The notes beneath the pieces were generated by a model, which saw only the letters and a program-made list of their open reading frames with translations, was not told where the DNA came from and made no database searches. Source: Gluconobacter vitians (GTDB lineage: Bacteria > Pseudomonadota > Alphaproteobacteria > Acetobacterales > Acetobacteraceae). Taken from it: DNA of 64,000 nucleotides. Of the stretch, positions 1 to 7,734 are shown piece by piece. Position numbers and translations under genes: made by a program. Within the stretch, counting starts at the first letter, position 1, and each line of letters opens with the position of its first letter. The stretch is from NCBI RefSeq assembly GCF_015244565.1, contig NZ_JABCQG010000002.1, positions 1-64,000 on the forward strand. Direction: 5' to 3'.

Positions 1-162
1 AGGACACACCTCAACGACTTCATGGCAGCCTATAATTTCGGGCGAAGACTCAAGACCCTCAGTGGCCTTACCCCTTACGAATACGTCTGCAAAATCTGGA
101 CTTCAGAGCCAGAAAGATTCATCATCAATCCAACCCATCAAATCCCGGGACTAAACACCTAG
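1..162 (+). CDS. IS481-type transposase, C-terminal fragment (5' end outside window)
   Basis: The reading frame is open from base 1 and ends at TAG 160-162, giving 53 residues. The text contains AAYNFGRRLKTLSGLTPYEY, then WTSEPERF, and ends HQIPGLNT. That is the usual C-terminal tail of IS481/IS3-like DDE transposases, which cut and join DNA to move their element. The catalytic DDE core lies off the left edge, so intactness cannot be judged. No terminal inverted repeat was recognised just after the stop. It marks the left part of the window as accessory DNA. The family call is confident from the tail motif; the subgroup is inference. Confidence 0.85.
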   Translation, partial: RTHLNDFMAAYNFGRRLKTLSGLTPYEYVCKIWTSEPERFIINPTHQIPGLNT

Positions 163-238
163 AAGTCCGACTTCTGTCAGAATCATTCGGGCGATCGCGA
201 GTTCAGGATCAAGGAAGTCGTGCTGTATCTGTGTCATG

Positions 239-433
239 TCAGATAGCCTGATTAATAGCGTCGATACTGCAATGTGTTTTGATTTTGGATATCAGTCTGT
301 TCGTCACCGTACATAACATCAACAAACTGTCATGACAGTTCAGCTTTGCATGCTCTTTTGCCTCGTTAAGGCCATACATCACCATCCGTACAAGCCCGCC
401 TGCTGCACGAAGCACGACCTCAGCCGTCTGCAC
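239..433 (-). CDS. possible small protein or gene remnant
   Basis: A 64-residue reverse ORF from a GTG, with helical-looking content (VVLRAAGGLVRMVMYGLNEA) and two later cysteines. The frame stays open upstream to about base 502 and reads protein-like there (SDEDFVSCGDGTPVQ), but no good start codon or ribosome binding site is visible. It may be the 3' part of a gene that lost its start. I do not recognise a family. It could also be chance, since the region is poor in genes. Confidence 0.25.
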   Translation of the reverse strand: MQTAEVVLRAAGGLVRMVMYGLNEAKEHAKLNCHDSLLMLCTVTNRLISKIKTHCSIDAINQAI

Positions 434-474
434 CGGTGTGCCATCGCCGCATGATACAAAATCTTCATCAGAAA

Positions 475-529
475 GCTGGGTGGTAGGCAGACCCGGATTT
501 CAGCTTACCCCCAGCCAGGTTTCTTTTTG
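475..529 (+). terminator. terminator-like hairpin before the proline-rich ORFs
   Basis: The arms GCTGGG (475-480) and CCCAGC (510-515) extend through GGTA/TACC with one bulge and are followed by TTTCTTTTT. The T-tract context (GGTTTCTTTTT) is nearly the same as in the hairpins after the next two small ORFs, which suggests a repeated module. A second small inverted repeat, AACCCG/CGGGTT, sits at 539-560 just before the next ORF. Confidence 0.4.
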
Positions 530-587
530 TGTATTTTGAACCCGTTGCTGGCCGCGGGTTTAAGTCGTCATACAACAGGAGGCGACC

Positions 588-812
588 ATGTTCGCTCAAT
601 CCGGTAATGCACATGGTAATCCGACGAAACCAACAGGTTCTCCAAGCGAGGGGGAGCCTTTTGATCTCTTTCTGGACGAGAACCCGATCATAGACGGGTC
701 GCCAGAAGAAGACGCGCCTGAAGAGGACTACGATCCAACGAAAAGTGCTCCGCCTTCCAAACCGGGAGAGCCGCCCGTACTTCCGAAGTCTCCGGACAAT
801 CCCACCAACTGA
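588..812 (+). CDS. small acidic proline-rich protein, unknown function
   Basis: 74 residues, starting at ATG behind a perfect AGGAGG (577-582) five bases upstream, so translation is credible. By my count 16 of 74 residues are proline. The middle is strongly acidic (SPEEDAPEEDYDP) and the end is PVLPKSPDNPTN. There is no signal peptide, membrane segment or cysteine, so it is probably a disordered cytoplasmic peptide. A hairpin with a T-tract follows directly. It is the first of three consecutive small proline-rich ORFs with the same layout. I recognise no family and propose no function. Confidence 0.5.
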   Translation: MFAQSGNAHGNPTKPTGSPSEGEPFDLFLDENPIIDGSPEEDAPEEDYDPTKSAPPSKPGEPPVLPKSPDNPTN

Positions 813-817
813 TTCCG

Positions 818-842
818 CCCGGCTTCGGCCGAGTTTCTTTTC
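818..842 (+). terminator. terminator with TTCG tetraloop
   Basis: CGGC-TTCG-GCCG (820-831) is followed by AGTTTCTTTT, six bases after the stop of the first proline-rich ORF. It has the form of a short rho-independent terminator with a stable tetraloop. Confidence 0.55.
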
Positions 843-907
843 CCTGCGACCAAACCTCTGCTTCGGAACGGCTTTGAAGTGTTGTCACCCCTAAAATGGA
901 GATGATG

Positions 908-1045
908 ATGTCTTATCCTCAAAGCGCCAGTGAGTTGCCTAATCCTCCGCCACCGATGCCACCTCAGCCGCCAAAACCCAATCCATATCCGCCACCAGGT
1001 GAAGATCCCCCGCCCATGCAGGAACCACCAAATCTGGTGAACTGA
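908..1045 (+). CDS. micro-protein, extremely proline-rich
   Basis: 45 residues from ATG 908. In-frame ATGs at 902 and 905 are alternatives, and a TGGAG at 897-901 fits 908 best. By my count 20 of 45 residues are proline, in runs such as NPPPPMPPQPPKPNPYPPP, and the end is PPNLVN. There is no signal peptide or hydrophobic segment. A clear hairpin terminator begins eight bases after the stop. It resembles a proline-rich linker of the TonB type, but no partner domain is attached. Its own SD site and terminator support a real transcript; the function is unknown. Confidence 0.5.
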   Translation: MSYPQSASELPNPPPPMPPQPPKPNPYPPPGEDPPPMQEPPNLVN

Positions 1046-1052
1046 TAAAGAG

Positions 1053-1078
1053 ACCCGGTAAAAGCCGGGTTTCTTTTT
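1053..1078 (+). terminator. rho-independent terminator
   Basis: A perfect six-base stem ACCCGG/CCGGGT (1053-1058 and 1065-1070) with a TAAAAG loop is followed by TTCTTTTTAT. It directly follows the 45-residue proline-rich ORF. Confidence 0.7.
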
Positions 1079-1137
1079 ATCTCAGCCAAACTCCGGATCT
1101 GTGGCGCGCTTGAATCATTTTGCCGGAAGGGCGAACC

Positions 1138-1329
1138 ATGTCCATTCCAGTTGATGAACAGACCCCAAAGCCGGTTCTCCCTCCAGACAACCGCGACCTC
1201 AAGGCGCATAATGATGGCCTACCGGAGAGCACTGAAAGCCCACAGCTTGATTCTCCGCCGCGGCGATTGAAGCATCAATATCGCATTCGCCCCCTCGGCA
1301 GATTTTGCCCGCCCTGGACATCACACTAA
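1138..1329 (+). CDS. third small proline-rich protein, unknown function
   Basis: 63 residues from ATG 1138, with a good GGAAGG (1125-1130) seven bases upstream. Proline is about 12 of 63. The N-terminal half (TPKPVLPPDN) resembles the two preceding small ORFs. The C-terminal half is basic and ends in RFCPPWTSH, which may be a changed or frameshifted tail. The stop codon lies inside a short inverted repeat, ACACTA-AAA-TAGTGT (1323-1337). No T-tract follows. No family is recognised. Confidence 0.4.
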   Translation: MSIPVDEQTPKPVLPPDNRDLKAHNDGLPESTESPQLDSPPRRLKHQYRIRPLGRFCPPWTSH

Positions 1330-1665
1330 AATAGTGTCTGACCCAGAAAGGACGGCTAGAATTGAATTTCTTTTACAGATTCGCCACCATAGCTTTACTG
1401 CGAGTACCAATTAATACTGTCTTCTCGCAATACAACAATACTACAAACCATATATATGCTCGATACGCATGAGTTTAAAATCAAGCTGGAAATAGCTAAA
1501 AATCGGCAAAGATACCAAAACAATGAGGTATAGAAGACTGGTCTTAGATCGGCCACCAACAGGCTGGAGTGGAATGAAAGATGTGCATAAAAGCTGTAAA
1601 ATTGATTCCATATTTATATAGACGATAAAAATGTATTATCTTGACCAGATAACGATTGGAACGAG
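1330..1665. other. AT-rich intergenic stretch without a recognisable gene
   Basis: 336 bases, clearly AT-richer than the core genome to the right. I see no coding frame I would support. The right end holds a plausible promoter for the next gene. The low-GC look agrees with foreign origin. Confidence 0.5.
1602..1630 (+). promoter_or_regulatory. possible promoter of the TonB_C-domain gene
   Basis: TTGATT (1602-1607) and ATAAAA (1625-1630) are separated by 17 bases, upstream of the GTG start at 1666. The boxes are only approximate and the surrounding DNA is AT-rich, so a chance match is possible. Confidence 0.35.
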
Positions 1666-2010
1666 GTGAATTTAAAGAATTTTCTATTGTTGGCAGCTGT
1701 CTTGGTTGCGCCCGGCGTGGCCTTGGGGCAGGAGATAAAATCCGATAAGCCGCAAATCACAAACAAAGGCCCTGTATACCCAAAAAAGCTGATTGAGAAA
1801 AATGCTACGGATCAGGTTCATTTGATGTTTGACATTGATAAAACTGGGCATACTGCAAACTGCCAAGTAACCTCCAGCACAAACCCTGAATTCAACGAAA
1901 GTGCGTTAGAGCACTGTCGACAGCAGAGGTATGCTCCAGCGACCATAAATGGTGTTCCTACAGTCAATCATCATCACCGTACAATTGTGAATTATAGTCT
2001 GGATAACTAG
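1666..2010 (+). CDS. small exported protein with a TonB C-terminal-type domain
   Basis: 114 residues from a GTG; the nearest SD-like sequence (GAGG) touches the start, so the start is uncertain. Residues 1-21 look like a cleavable signal peptide (FLLLAAVLVAPGVALG). The rest matches the TonB_C fold pattern: YPKKLIEKNAT, then FDIDKTGHTANCQVTSS, then ESALEHCRQQRYAPATINGV. TonB normally has an N-terminal membrane anchor and a proline-rich linker. Both are absent, so this is a stand-alone periplasmic domain with two cysteines that could pair. It cannot be a normal energy transducer. Codon use is AT-rich, suggesting transfer. Confidence 0.7.
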   Translation: MNLKNFLLLAAVLVAPGVALGQEIKSDKPQITNKGPVYPKKLIEKNATDQVHLMFDIDKTGHTANCQVTSSTNPEFNESALEHCRQQRYAPATINGVPTVNHHHRTIVNYSLDN

Positions 2011-2773
2011 TGGCATGTCCCGCAAAGAGCTTTACATTTAGTCTAGGCGTCCCGAAATTCATTCATGCAAATGAAACGGATATGGCATGTACCGGGCACC
2101 CACAGGGATGCGATTCTATGCTTGAGTGACGGCGAGCATAAAGGATTGGAGCGTAACACTACGCTCTCTCGTCCGTCTTTTAATCTCGGAACCAGATCGT
2201 CGGTCCCTGAACCACATATCTATGATGCCGCTTTTGCCGTCACAATTCTCAAAGATCAGGATTTCGAATTTGTCGACTGAGCGTTCGAGACCTGCATCAG
2301 AATCTGTTGCCCGTACTTTTCGGCCTGCTCGGTCTCACCACAGAACAGGATTTGATCTAGGCGGATACCACATGGAAGAGGCAGGCACTGGTCTGATAGT
2401 GCCAATCCTCAAAGACCCAGGCTTGCTGCCTTCCGCGATGCCAAAGGTAAGAGTCCATTTTCTACAGGTCACGCCCAAGCAGAGACCATTCTTCGATTCG
2501 CTTGGTGACCTAGAAGGACTACACACTGGGCGTCGAATTGCATCTAGCCCCTTTGGGGCATGAATCTTGTGCAAGACAGCGATTGAAAAGCTCATGAAAG
2601 CAGCAGAGCAATTCTTCAAATCGCAGTGATCACCAGTCATCAAACTCTATCGGAGCGCTAACGATATACGCGCTCACTCAATCAATAACAGCCGAAAAAA
2701 CGAGGCCAACGCGCCACTCGAGATCGCGAAACCTCATAAACAAAAGCTATTTTTACGGATCGGAAATTGTCTC
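2011..2773. other. gene-poor spacer between the TonB_C gene and tRNA-Cys
   Basis: About 760 bases. Open frames exist on both strands (2126-2563 forward, 2335-2643 reverse), but none has a good start site, a recognisable motif or protein-like composition. They may be remnants of decayed accessory genes. I looked for a second copy of the tRNA-Cys 3' end, which would mark an integration site, and saw none in 1-2770. Confidence 0.4.
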
Positions 2774-2847
2774 TGGAGGTCCGGGCGGGAATCGAACCCA
2801 CATACGCGGATTTGCAGTCCGCTACATCACCATTCTGCCACCGGACC
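2774..2847 (-). tRNA. tRNA-Cys (GCA)
   Basis: Read on the reverse strand, the acceptor GGTCCGG pairs fully with CCGGACC, followed by T and an encoded CCA (2774-2776). The anticodon loop reads CTGCAAA, giving anticodon GCA. The T-arm carries GGTTCGATTCC. Length is 74 nt including CCA. It sits between the accessory stretch and the conserved tolC operon, a typical place for island integration. Confidence 0.95.
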
Positions 2848-2864
2848 TCGACGGAGACAGGCGC

Positions 2865-2893
2865 TATATCCCCTCTGAAGCCCGATGGGTCAA
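2865..2893 (-). promoter_or_regulatory. promoter of tRNA-Cys
   Basis: On the reverse strand TTGACC (2893-2888) and GATATA (2870-2865) are 17 bases apart. The -10 box ends about 18 bases before the tRNA 5' end. Confidence 0.6.
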
Positions 2894-3003
2894 GACCGAT
2901 AATTGATCTGCAGAAGGATTTTTATTCTGTCACCCGACAGGCTATTAAGGACTGATTCACATAATTCTGTGATATGATGCATACTTAAAGAGCAGGAAAT
3001 CTC

Positions 3004-4461
3004 ATGACTTCAGGATGCGACGGTGCGGTAAAAATGACGGCTCCACTTGGGCTCGGTCTCCTATCGCTTCTCCTGAGCGGAACTGCTCTTGCCCAGAAAT
3101 ATGATGGCAGCAGCTCGCCAAACTTCATTCCGCACACGCTGCAGGAAGCGCTTCAGACCGCATACCTGACCAACCCAACTCTTCGTGAAGAGCGGGCACA
3201 TTTGCGCGCTACCGATGAGCAGCTCCCTACAGCATTGGCAGGTTGGCGCCCCACTGTTCAGACCAGCATGAACCTGACCTACTACGATGGCAGTACAAAC
3301 TACGCGTCAAAGGGTGGATATCTCGGAAGTTCACGTCGCTATCAAACGCCCGGTTATATGGGGACTGTTGGCATCACCCAGCCTCTTTACCAGGGCGGCA
3401 AGACAGTCGCGAGCGTTCATGCTGCAACCAATCAGATCATGGCTGAGCGTGCCCGCCTGATCCAGACGGAGCAGGACGTCTTCACCAACGTCGTCAACGC
3501 TTATGTCGGGATTATTGAAGACGAGCAGTTGCTACAGATTGCGATCAACAATGAACATGTTTTGCAGCAACAGGTTGAAGCGACCCAGGAGCGGTTCCAC
3601 GTCGGCGAAATTACCCGTACCGATGTAGCACAGGCGCAGGCCGCTCTTGCCAGTGCCACAGCCGAGCGTCAGCAGGCCGAAGGAACACTTCAGAGCGCCC
3701 AAGCAACCTACCTCCAGATCGTTGGAATTGCAGCGGCCCCAAATCTTGAAGCCCCCCAGCCTCTGAACCTGCCTGTACATAGCGAACAGGAAGCCGTGGC
3801 AATTGCGGTTCAAAACAATCCACAGGTTGTCAATGCGCTCTTTCTTGAAGCACAGCGCAAAGACAATATCTCCGTCCAGATCTCCCAGATCATGCCCAAG
3901 GTTTCTGCAAGCCTGAACTATCAGCGTTCTGTGAATCAAGCTTACGGCGACTCACTGCAGGACAATAAATATGGTGAGATCGAGTTCTCTGTGCCTCTGT
4001 ATCAAGGAGGGTCAGAGTATGCCTCCATTCGAGGTGCACGTCAGGATGCACAGGCAGCGCATCGTGAAGTCGATGTTCAGCGCAGAACGGCCCTTCAGAA
4101 GGCGGCATCGAACTGGCAGCAGATGGTTTCCTTCAAGCAGTCCATTTCCAGCGACCGGATGGCTATCTCTGCCAATGTGATCGCGCTGGATGGTGTCGAG
4201 CGGCAGGCTCTCGTAGGCACAAGTACGACACTTGCTGTTCTTCAGCAGCAGCAGACCCTGCTGCAGTCACAGCGGACGCTCGTTCAGCATCTCTCGAATC
4301 TGGTGACGTCGTCCTATGCTGTCGCCGCAGCGATTGGGCGTCTCACGGCCGTCGATCTTAAACTCGGTGTGCCGCTTTATGACGAAAAAGCTTACTATAA
4401 TGCGGTCAAGAACAAGCTCTGGGGCATGAACGATTATGCAATCAACCAGCCCGGTCGATAA
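3004..4461 (+). CDS. tolC: TolC-family outer membrane efflux protein
   Basis: 485 residues. The ATG follows AGGAA by six bases; an in-frame ATG at 3034 would give a shorter signal peptide. Residues 1-30 form a signal sequence ending in ALA. The mature part begins with HTLQEALQTAYLTNPTLREER, the TolC repeat opening. Two homologous halves follow, with GITQPLYQGGKTVASVHAA and later FSVPLYQGGSEYASIRGA, which correspond to the beta-barrel strands and helical hairpins. TolC forms a trimeric outer membrane tunnel for type I secretion and RND or MFS pumps. No pump gene is adjacent. The next gene starts 32 bases downstream, in the alphaproteobacterial order tolC-popZ-valS. Confidence 0.93.
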   Translation: MTSGCDGAVKMTAPLGLGLLSLLLSGTALAQKYDGSSSPNFIPHTLQEALQTAYLTNPTLREERAHLRATDEQLPTALAGWRPTVQTSMNLTYYDGSTNYASKGGYLGSSRRYQTPGYMGTVGITQPLYQGGKTVASVHAATNQIMAERARLIQTEQDVFTNVVNAYVGIIEDEQLLQIAINNEHVLQQQVEATQERFHVGEITRTDVAQAQAALASATAERQQAEGTLQSAQATYLQIVGIAAAPNLEAPQPLNLPVHSEQEAVAIAVQNNPQVVNALFLEAQRKDNISVQISQIMPKVSASLNYQRSVNQAYGDSLQDNKYGEIEFSVPLYQGGSEYASIRGARQDAQAAHREVDVQRRTALQKAASNWQQMVSFKQSISSDRMAISANVIALDGVERQALVGTSTTLAVLQQQQTLLQSQRTLVQHLSNLVTSSYAVAAAIGRLTAVDLKLGVPLYDEKAYYNAVKNKLWGMNDYAINQPGR

Positions 4462-4493
4462 ATCTTTTCAGTAAAACGGAATATCAAAAAACC

Positions 4494-5012
4494 ATGACTT
4501 CCTCTGATTTGGTTCAGCCTGATCATCAAGACGATACAGCAGTGACCGATGTCCTGAGTTCAATCAGGCGTGTTCTTCACGATGACCCTGCCGCATCCCA
4601 GCATCACGCAACCGAGGAAACACCAGACATGTCATCCCAGGAAGACGAACTGACACTGGATAGCTCCATGATGGTCACACCTCCTGCACCATCCAAAGAT
4701 GCTGAAACAACGGCGCCGGTATCGTCTGCGGCCTCCACTCCGGCTGAAACCGAGCAAAGCAAAGACGATCTCATGAATGCGCAGACGGTGGCAGCCGCGG
4801 AACGCTCGCTGGACGAACTGCACACAGCGTTCAGTGGTGCGACACCTCTCGCGTCCGATACAGTCATCAGCCGCAGCAGCGGTCTGACCATTGAAGATAT
4901 GGTTCGTAGCGAAGTCCGGAGCATGGTGCGCACGTGGCTGGATGCCCATCTTCCGTCACTCGTTGAAATTCTTGTCCGTGCGGAAATTGCCCGTCTGCGT
5001 CCACGAGAGTAA
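4494..5012 (+). CDS. popZ: PopZ-like polar organising protein (DUF2497)
   Basis: 172 residues, close to the length of Caulobacter PopZ (177). It has the same three-part plan: a short N-terminal helix motif (TDVLSSIRRVLHDD, residues 18-31), a long acidic Pro/Glu/Ser/Thr linker, and a C-terminal helical region (IEDMVRSEVRSMVRTWLDAHL). The last of these is the DUF2497 oligomerisation domain. PopZ forms a polar matrix that anchors ParB and the origin region. Position directly before valS is the usual alphaproteobacterial context. Sequence is diverged, so polar function is inferred. Confidence 0.75.
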   Translation: MTSSDLVQPDHQDDTAVTDVLSSIRRVLHDDPAASQHHATEETPDMSSQEDELTLDSSMMVTPPAPSKDAETTAPVSSAASTPAETEQSKDDLMNAQTVAAAERSLDELHTAFSGATPLASDTVISRSSGLTIEDMVRSEVRSMVRTWLDAHLPSLVEILVRAEIARLRPRE

Positions 5013-5016
5013 GAAG

Positions 5017-5045
5017 AGCGGTGGAAGCACGTTCTTCCACCCGCT
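5017..5045 (+). other. strong hairpin between popZ and valS
   Basis: AGCGG-TGGAAG (5017-5027) pairs with CTTCCA-C-CCGCT (5034-5045), with one bulged C and a CACGTT loop. No T-tract follows, so it is not a standard terminator. It lies in the 55-base spacer before the valS start and could adjust mRNA stability or valS translation. Confidence 0.45.
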
Positions 5046-5067
5046 GTACTGACTGTCCTGGATAACC

Positions 5068-7734
5068 ATGCTCGAAAAAAGCTTCGTCCCCGCCGATCAC
5101 GAAAATGCCCTCTACGATGCGTGGGAGAAAAGCGGCGCTTTCCGGGCTCACCCCGATCAGCCGGGTGAGCCTTTTTCGATCATGTTCCCGCCGCCGAACG
5201 TCACGGGTACGCTGCATCTCGGCCATTCCCTGAATTTTGTCCTTCAGGATATGCTGATTCGCTGGAAACGTCAGGAAGGATTCAATGTCCTCTGGCAGCC
5301 CGGAACGGACCACGCGGGCATCGCCACGCAGATGGTCGTCGAGCGTGCTCTCGATAAAGAAGGCACCAGCAGAACCGCTCTGGGGCGCGAAGGTTTTCTC
5401 GAACGTGTTTGGGACTGGAAGCAGGAATACGGCGGCACGATCGTCAAGCAGCTCCGTAAGCTCGGCGCCTCGGCGGACTGGGAGCGTGAGCGGTTTACGA
5501 TGGACGACGGATTGTCCCGTGCTGTCCGGAAGGTTTTCGTTACCCTTTACAAAGAAGGTCTGATCTACCGCGACCGTCGTCTGGTGAACTGGGACCCGAA
5601 GTTCCGTTCGGCCATTTCGGACCTGGAAGTGGAAAACCATGAGACCAAGGGGTCCATGTGGTACATCCGCTATCCGCTGGAAGACGGTCGGACCATCACG
5701 GTGGCTACAACACGTCCAGAAACCATGCTGGGCGATGTCGCCGTGGCCGTTCATCCGGAGGATGAGCGCTATGCCGACATGATCGGTAAGACCGTGATCC
5801 TGCCGCTTACGGGGCGTCGCATTCCTGTTGTCGCCGATCTGCATTCCGATCCGGAAAAGGGCACAGGCGCGGTCAAGATCACGCCGGCACATGACTTCAA
5901 TGACTTTGAAGTCGGCAAGCGTCACAATCTGCCAGCTCCGACCGTTTTTGATGAAACGGCCTGTCTGTGGATCGAGGAAATCCGTCCTGAACTGCGCGAT
6001 GTTGAGGGACTGGCTTCAGTTGCGTTTGTCGAATCCCTGAATGGGCTGAGCCGCGAAGAAGGCCGCAAGCAGGTTGTTGCCGAGCTTGAGCGGCTGGAAT
6101 GGCTGGAGAAGATCGAGCCACACAAGCTTCAGGTGCCGCATGCGGAGCGTGGTGGTGCAATCGTTGAGCCACGCCTGACGCTTCAGTGGTACTGCGATGC
6201 CAAGACCCTGTCGGGCCCCGCCGTAGAAGCGGTCGAAAGCGGAAAGATCGCTTTTGAGCCACGGCAGTGGGAAAACACGTTCCACGCCTGGATGCGCGAT
6301 ATCCAGCCCTGGTGCATCAGCCGGCAGCTCTGGTGGGGACACCGGATCCCGGCCTGGTATGGCGCGGACGGCAAGGTCTATGTCGCTGAAAACGAACAGG
6401 ATGCGCAGGCACAGGCCGGCGAGGGCGTAAGCCTTACGCAGGATGAGGACGTTCTGGACACATGGTTCAGCTCGGCCCTGTGGCCCTTTACGACACTTGG
6501 CTGGCCTGACAAGACGGAGGAGCTGGCCCGTTATTATCCGACCAGCGTGCTGGTTACGGGTTTTGACATCATTTTCTTCTGGGTTGCCCGGATGATGATG
6601 ATGGGTCTGCATTTCATGGATGATGTCCCGTTCCGGACTGTCCTGATTCACGGGCTGGTCCGGGACGAAAAGGGACAGAAGATGTCCAAGTCCAAGGGCA
6701 ACGGTCTTGATCCGCTGGATCTTGTGGCCGAGTTCGGGGCAGATGCGACGCGTCTGGCGATTTGTGCGGGCACGGGGCCGGGACGGGATATCAAGCTTGG
6801 GCGCAAGCGTGTTGAAGAACACCGGGCTTTCGTCACGAAGCTGTGGAATGCCGCGCGTTTCCTTGAAATGAACGGCGCCAAGCCGACGGAAGGCTTCGAC
6901 CCCGCGAGCGTCAAGAGCGCGCTTGGGCGGTGGATCCTGACGGAAGCGAATGATGCCATCACCGAAGCGGGGCGGGTTCTCTCGGTCTATCGTTTCGATG
7001 AATATGCCAACTGCTGCTACCGGTTCGTCTGGAGCCGTTTCTGTGACTGGTTTGTGGAATTCTCGAAGCCTGTCTTTGCGGCAGAAAACGAGGAAACCAC
7101 CGAGTTGCGGGCTGTCAGCGCGCATGTTCTGGGGCTGATCCTGCGGCTGATGCAGCCGGTCATTCCGTTCGTGACGGCGACGCTGTGGCAGGAGCTTGGT
7201 TATCCGGGCAAGTTCGAGGAGATCCGCTGGCCGGAAATCATGACGGTTCCTGCCGCGGACGAAGCCCGTTCGGAGCTGGACTGGGTGATCCGTCTGATTG
7301 GTGAGGTCCGGACCGTACGGTCGGAAATGAACATTCCGCCGTCACAGAAGGCGCCGCTCCTGCTGCGTGACGCAGCACCGGAAAATCTGGAACGTGCAAA
7401 GACCTGGGCTGAGGCCATTGGTCGCATGGCGCGGGTTTCCGAAGTTGGCGTGGTCGGCGAGGATACGCCGCGCAATGCCGCCCAGATCGTTCTGGATGAA
7501 GCGACCATTTTCATCCCGCTGGAAGGTCTGATCGACCTTGATGCGGAACGGGCGCGTCTTGCCAAGGAAACCTCCCGGATTGAAGGGGAGATCCTCAAGG
7601 TGACGCGCAAGCTGGACAATGCGGATTTCGTTGCCCGGGCCAAGCCGGAAGTCGTGGAAGAAAATCGTGAACGTCTCGTGGCTTTCCAGAGCGATCTGGC
7701 CCGTCTCAAGGCAGCCCTGGGGCGTCTTGCCTGA
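5068..7734 (+). CDS. valS: valyl-tRNA synthetase
   Basis: 888 residues, a usual length. It charges tRNA-Val with valine and edits mischarged threonine. The class I HIGH motif is HLGH at residues 50-53 (PPPNVTGTLHLGH). KMSKS is at 538-542 (GQKMSKSKGN). The editing (CP1) domain lies between them and contains TTRPETMLGDVAVAVHP. A C-terminal coiled-coil arm typical of ValS closes the protein (LDAERARLAKETSRIEGEI). The gene is complete and the last of the tolC-popZ-valS run. Confidence 0.97.
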   Translation: MLEKSFVPADHENALYDAWEKSGAFRAHPDQPGEPFSIMFPPPNVTGTLHLGHSLNFVLQDMLIRWKRQEGFNVLWQPGTDHAGIATQMVVERALDKEGTSRTALGREGFLERVWDWKQEYGGTIVKQLRKLGASADWERERFTMDDGLSRAVRKVFVTLYKEGLIYRDRRLVNWDPKFRSAISDLEVENHETKGSMWYIRYPLEDGRTITVATTRPETMLGDVAVAVHPEDERYADMIGKTVILPLTGRRIPVVADLHSDPEKGTGAVKITPAHDFNDFEVGKRHNLPAPTVFDETACLWIEEIRPELRDVEGLASVAFVESLNGLSREEGRKQVVAELERLEWLEKIEPHKLQVPHAERGGAIVEPRLTLQWYCDAKTLSGPAVEAVESGKIAFEPRQWENTFHAWMRDIQPWCISRQLWWGHRIPAWYGADGKVYVAENEQDAQAQAGEGVSLTQDEDVLDTWFSSALWPFTTLGWPDKTEELARYYPTSVLVTGFDIIFFWVARMMMMGLHFMDDVPFRTVLIHGLVRDEKGQKMSKSKGNGLDPLDLVAEFGADATRLAICAGTGPGRDIKLGRKRVEEHRAFVTKLWNAARFLEMNGAKPTEGFDPASVKSALGRWILTEANDAITEAGRVLSVYRFDEYANCCYRFVWSRFCDWFVEFSKPVFAAENEETTELRAVSAHVLGLILRLMQPVIPFVTATLWQELGYPGKFEEIRWPEIMTVPAADEARSELDWVIRLIGEVRTVRSEMNIPPSQKAPLLLRDAAPENLERAKTWAEAIGRMARVSEVGVVGEDTPRNAAQIVLDEATIFIPLEGLIDLDAERARLAKETSRIEGEILKVTRKLDNADFVARAKPEVVEENRERLVAFQSDLARLKAALGRLA

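Noticed and set aside
2126-2563. 145-residue forward ORF and a 102-residue reverse ORF over the same bases
   Set aside because: No ribosome binding site, no recognised motif, low-complexity composition unlike a real protein.
2955-2970. TCACA-N6-TGTGA upstream of tolC, looking like a CRP site
   Set aside because: The half-sites are in reverse order to the CRP consensus (TGTGA-N6-TCACA), so it is only a weak palindrome.
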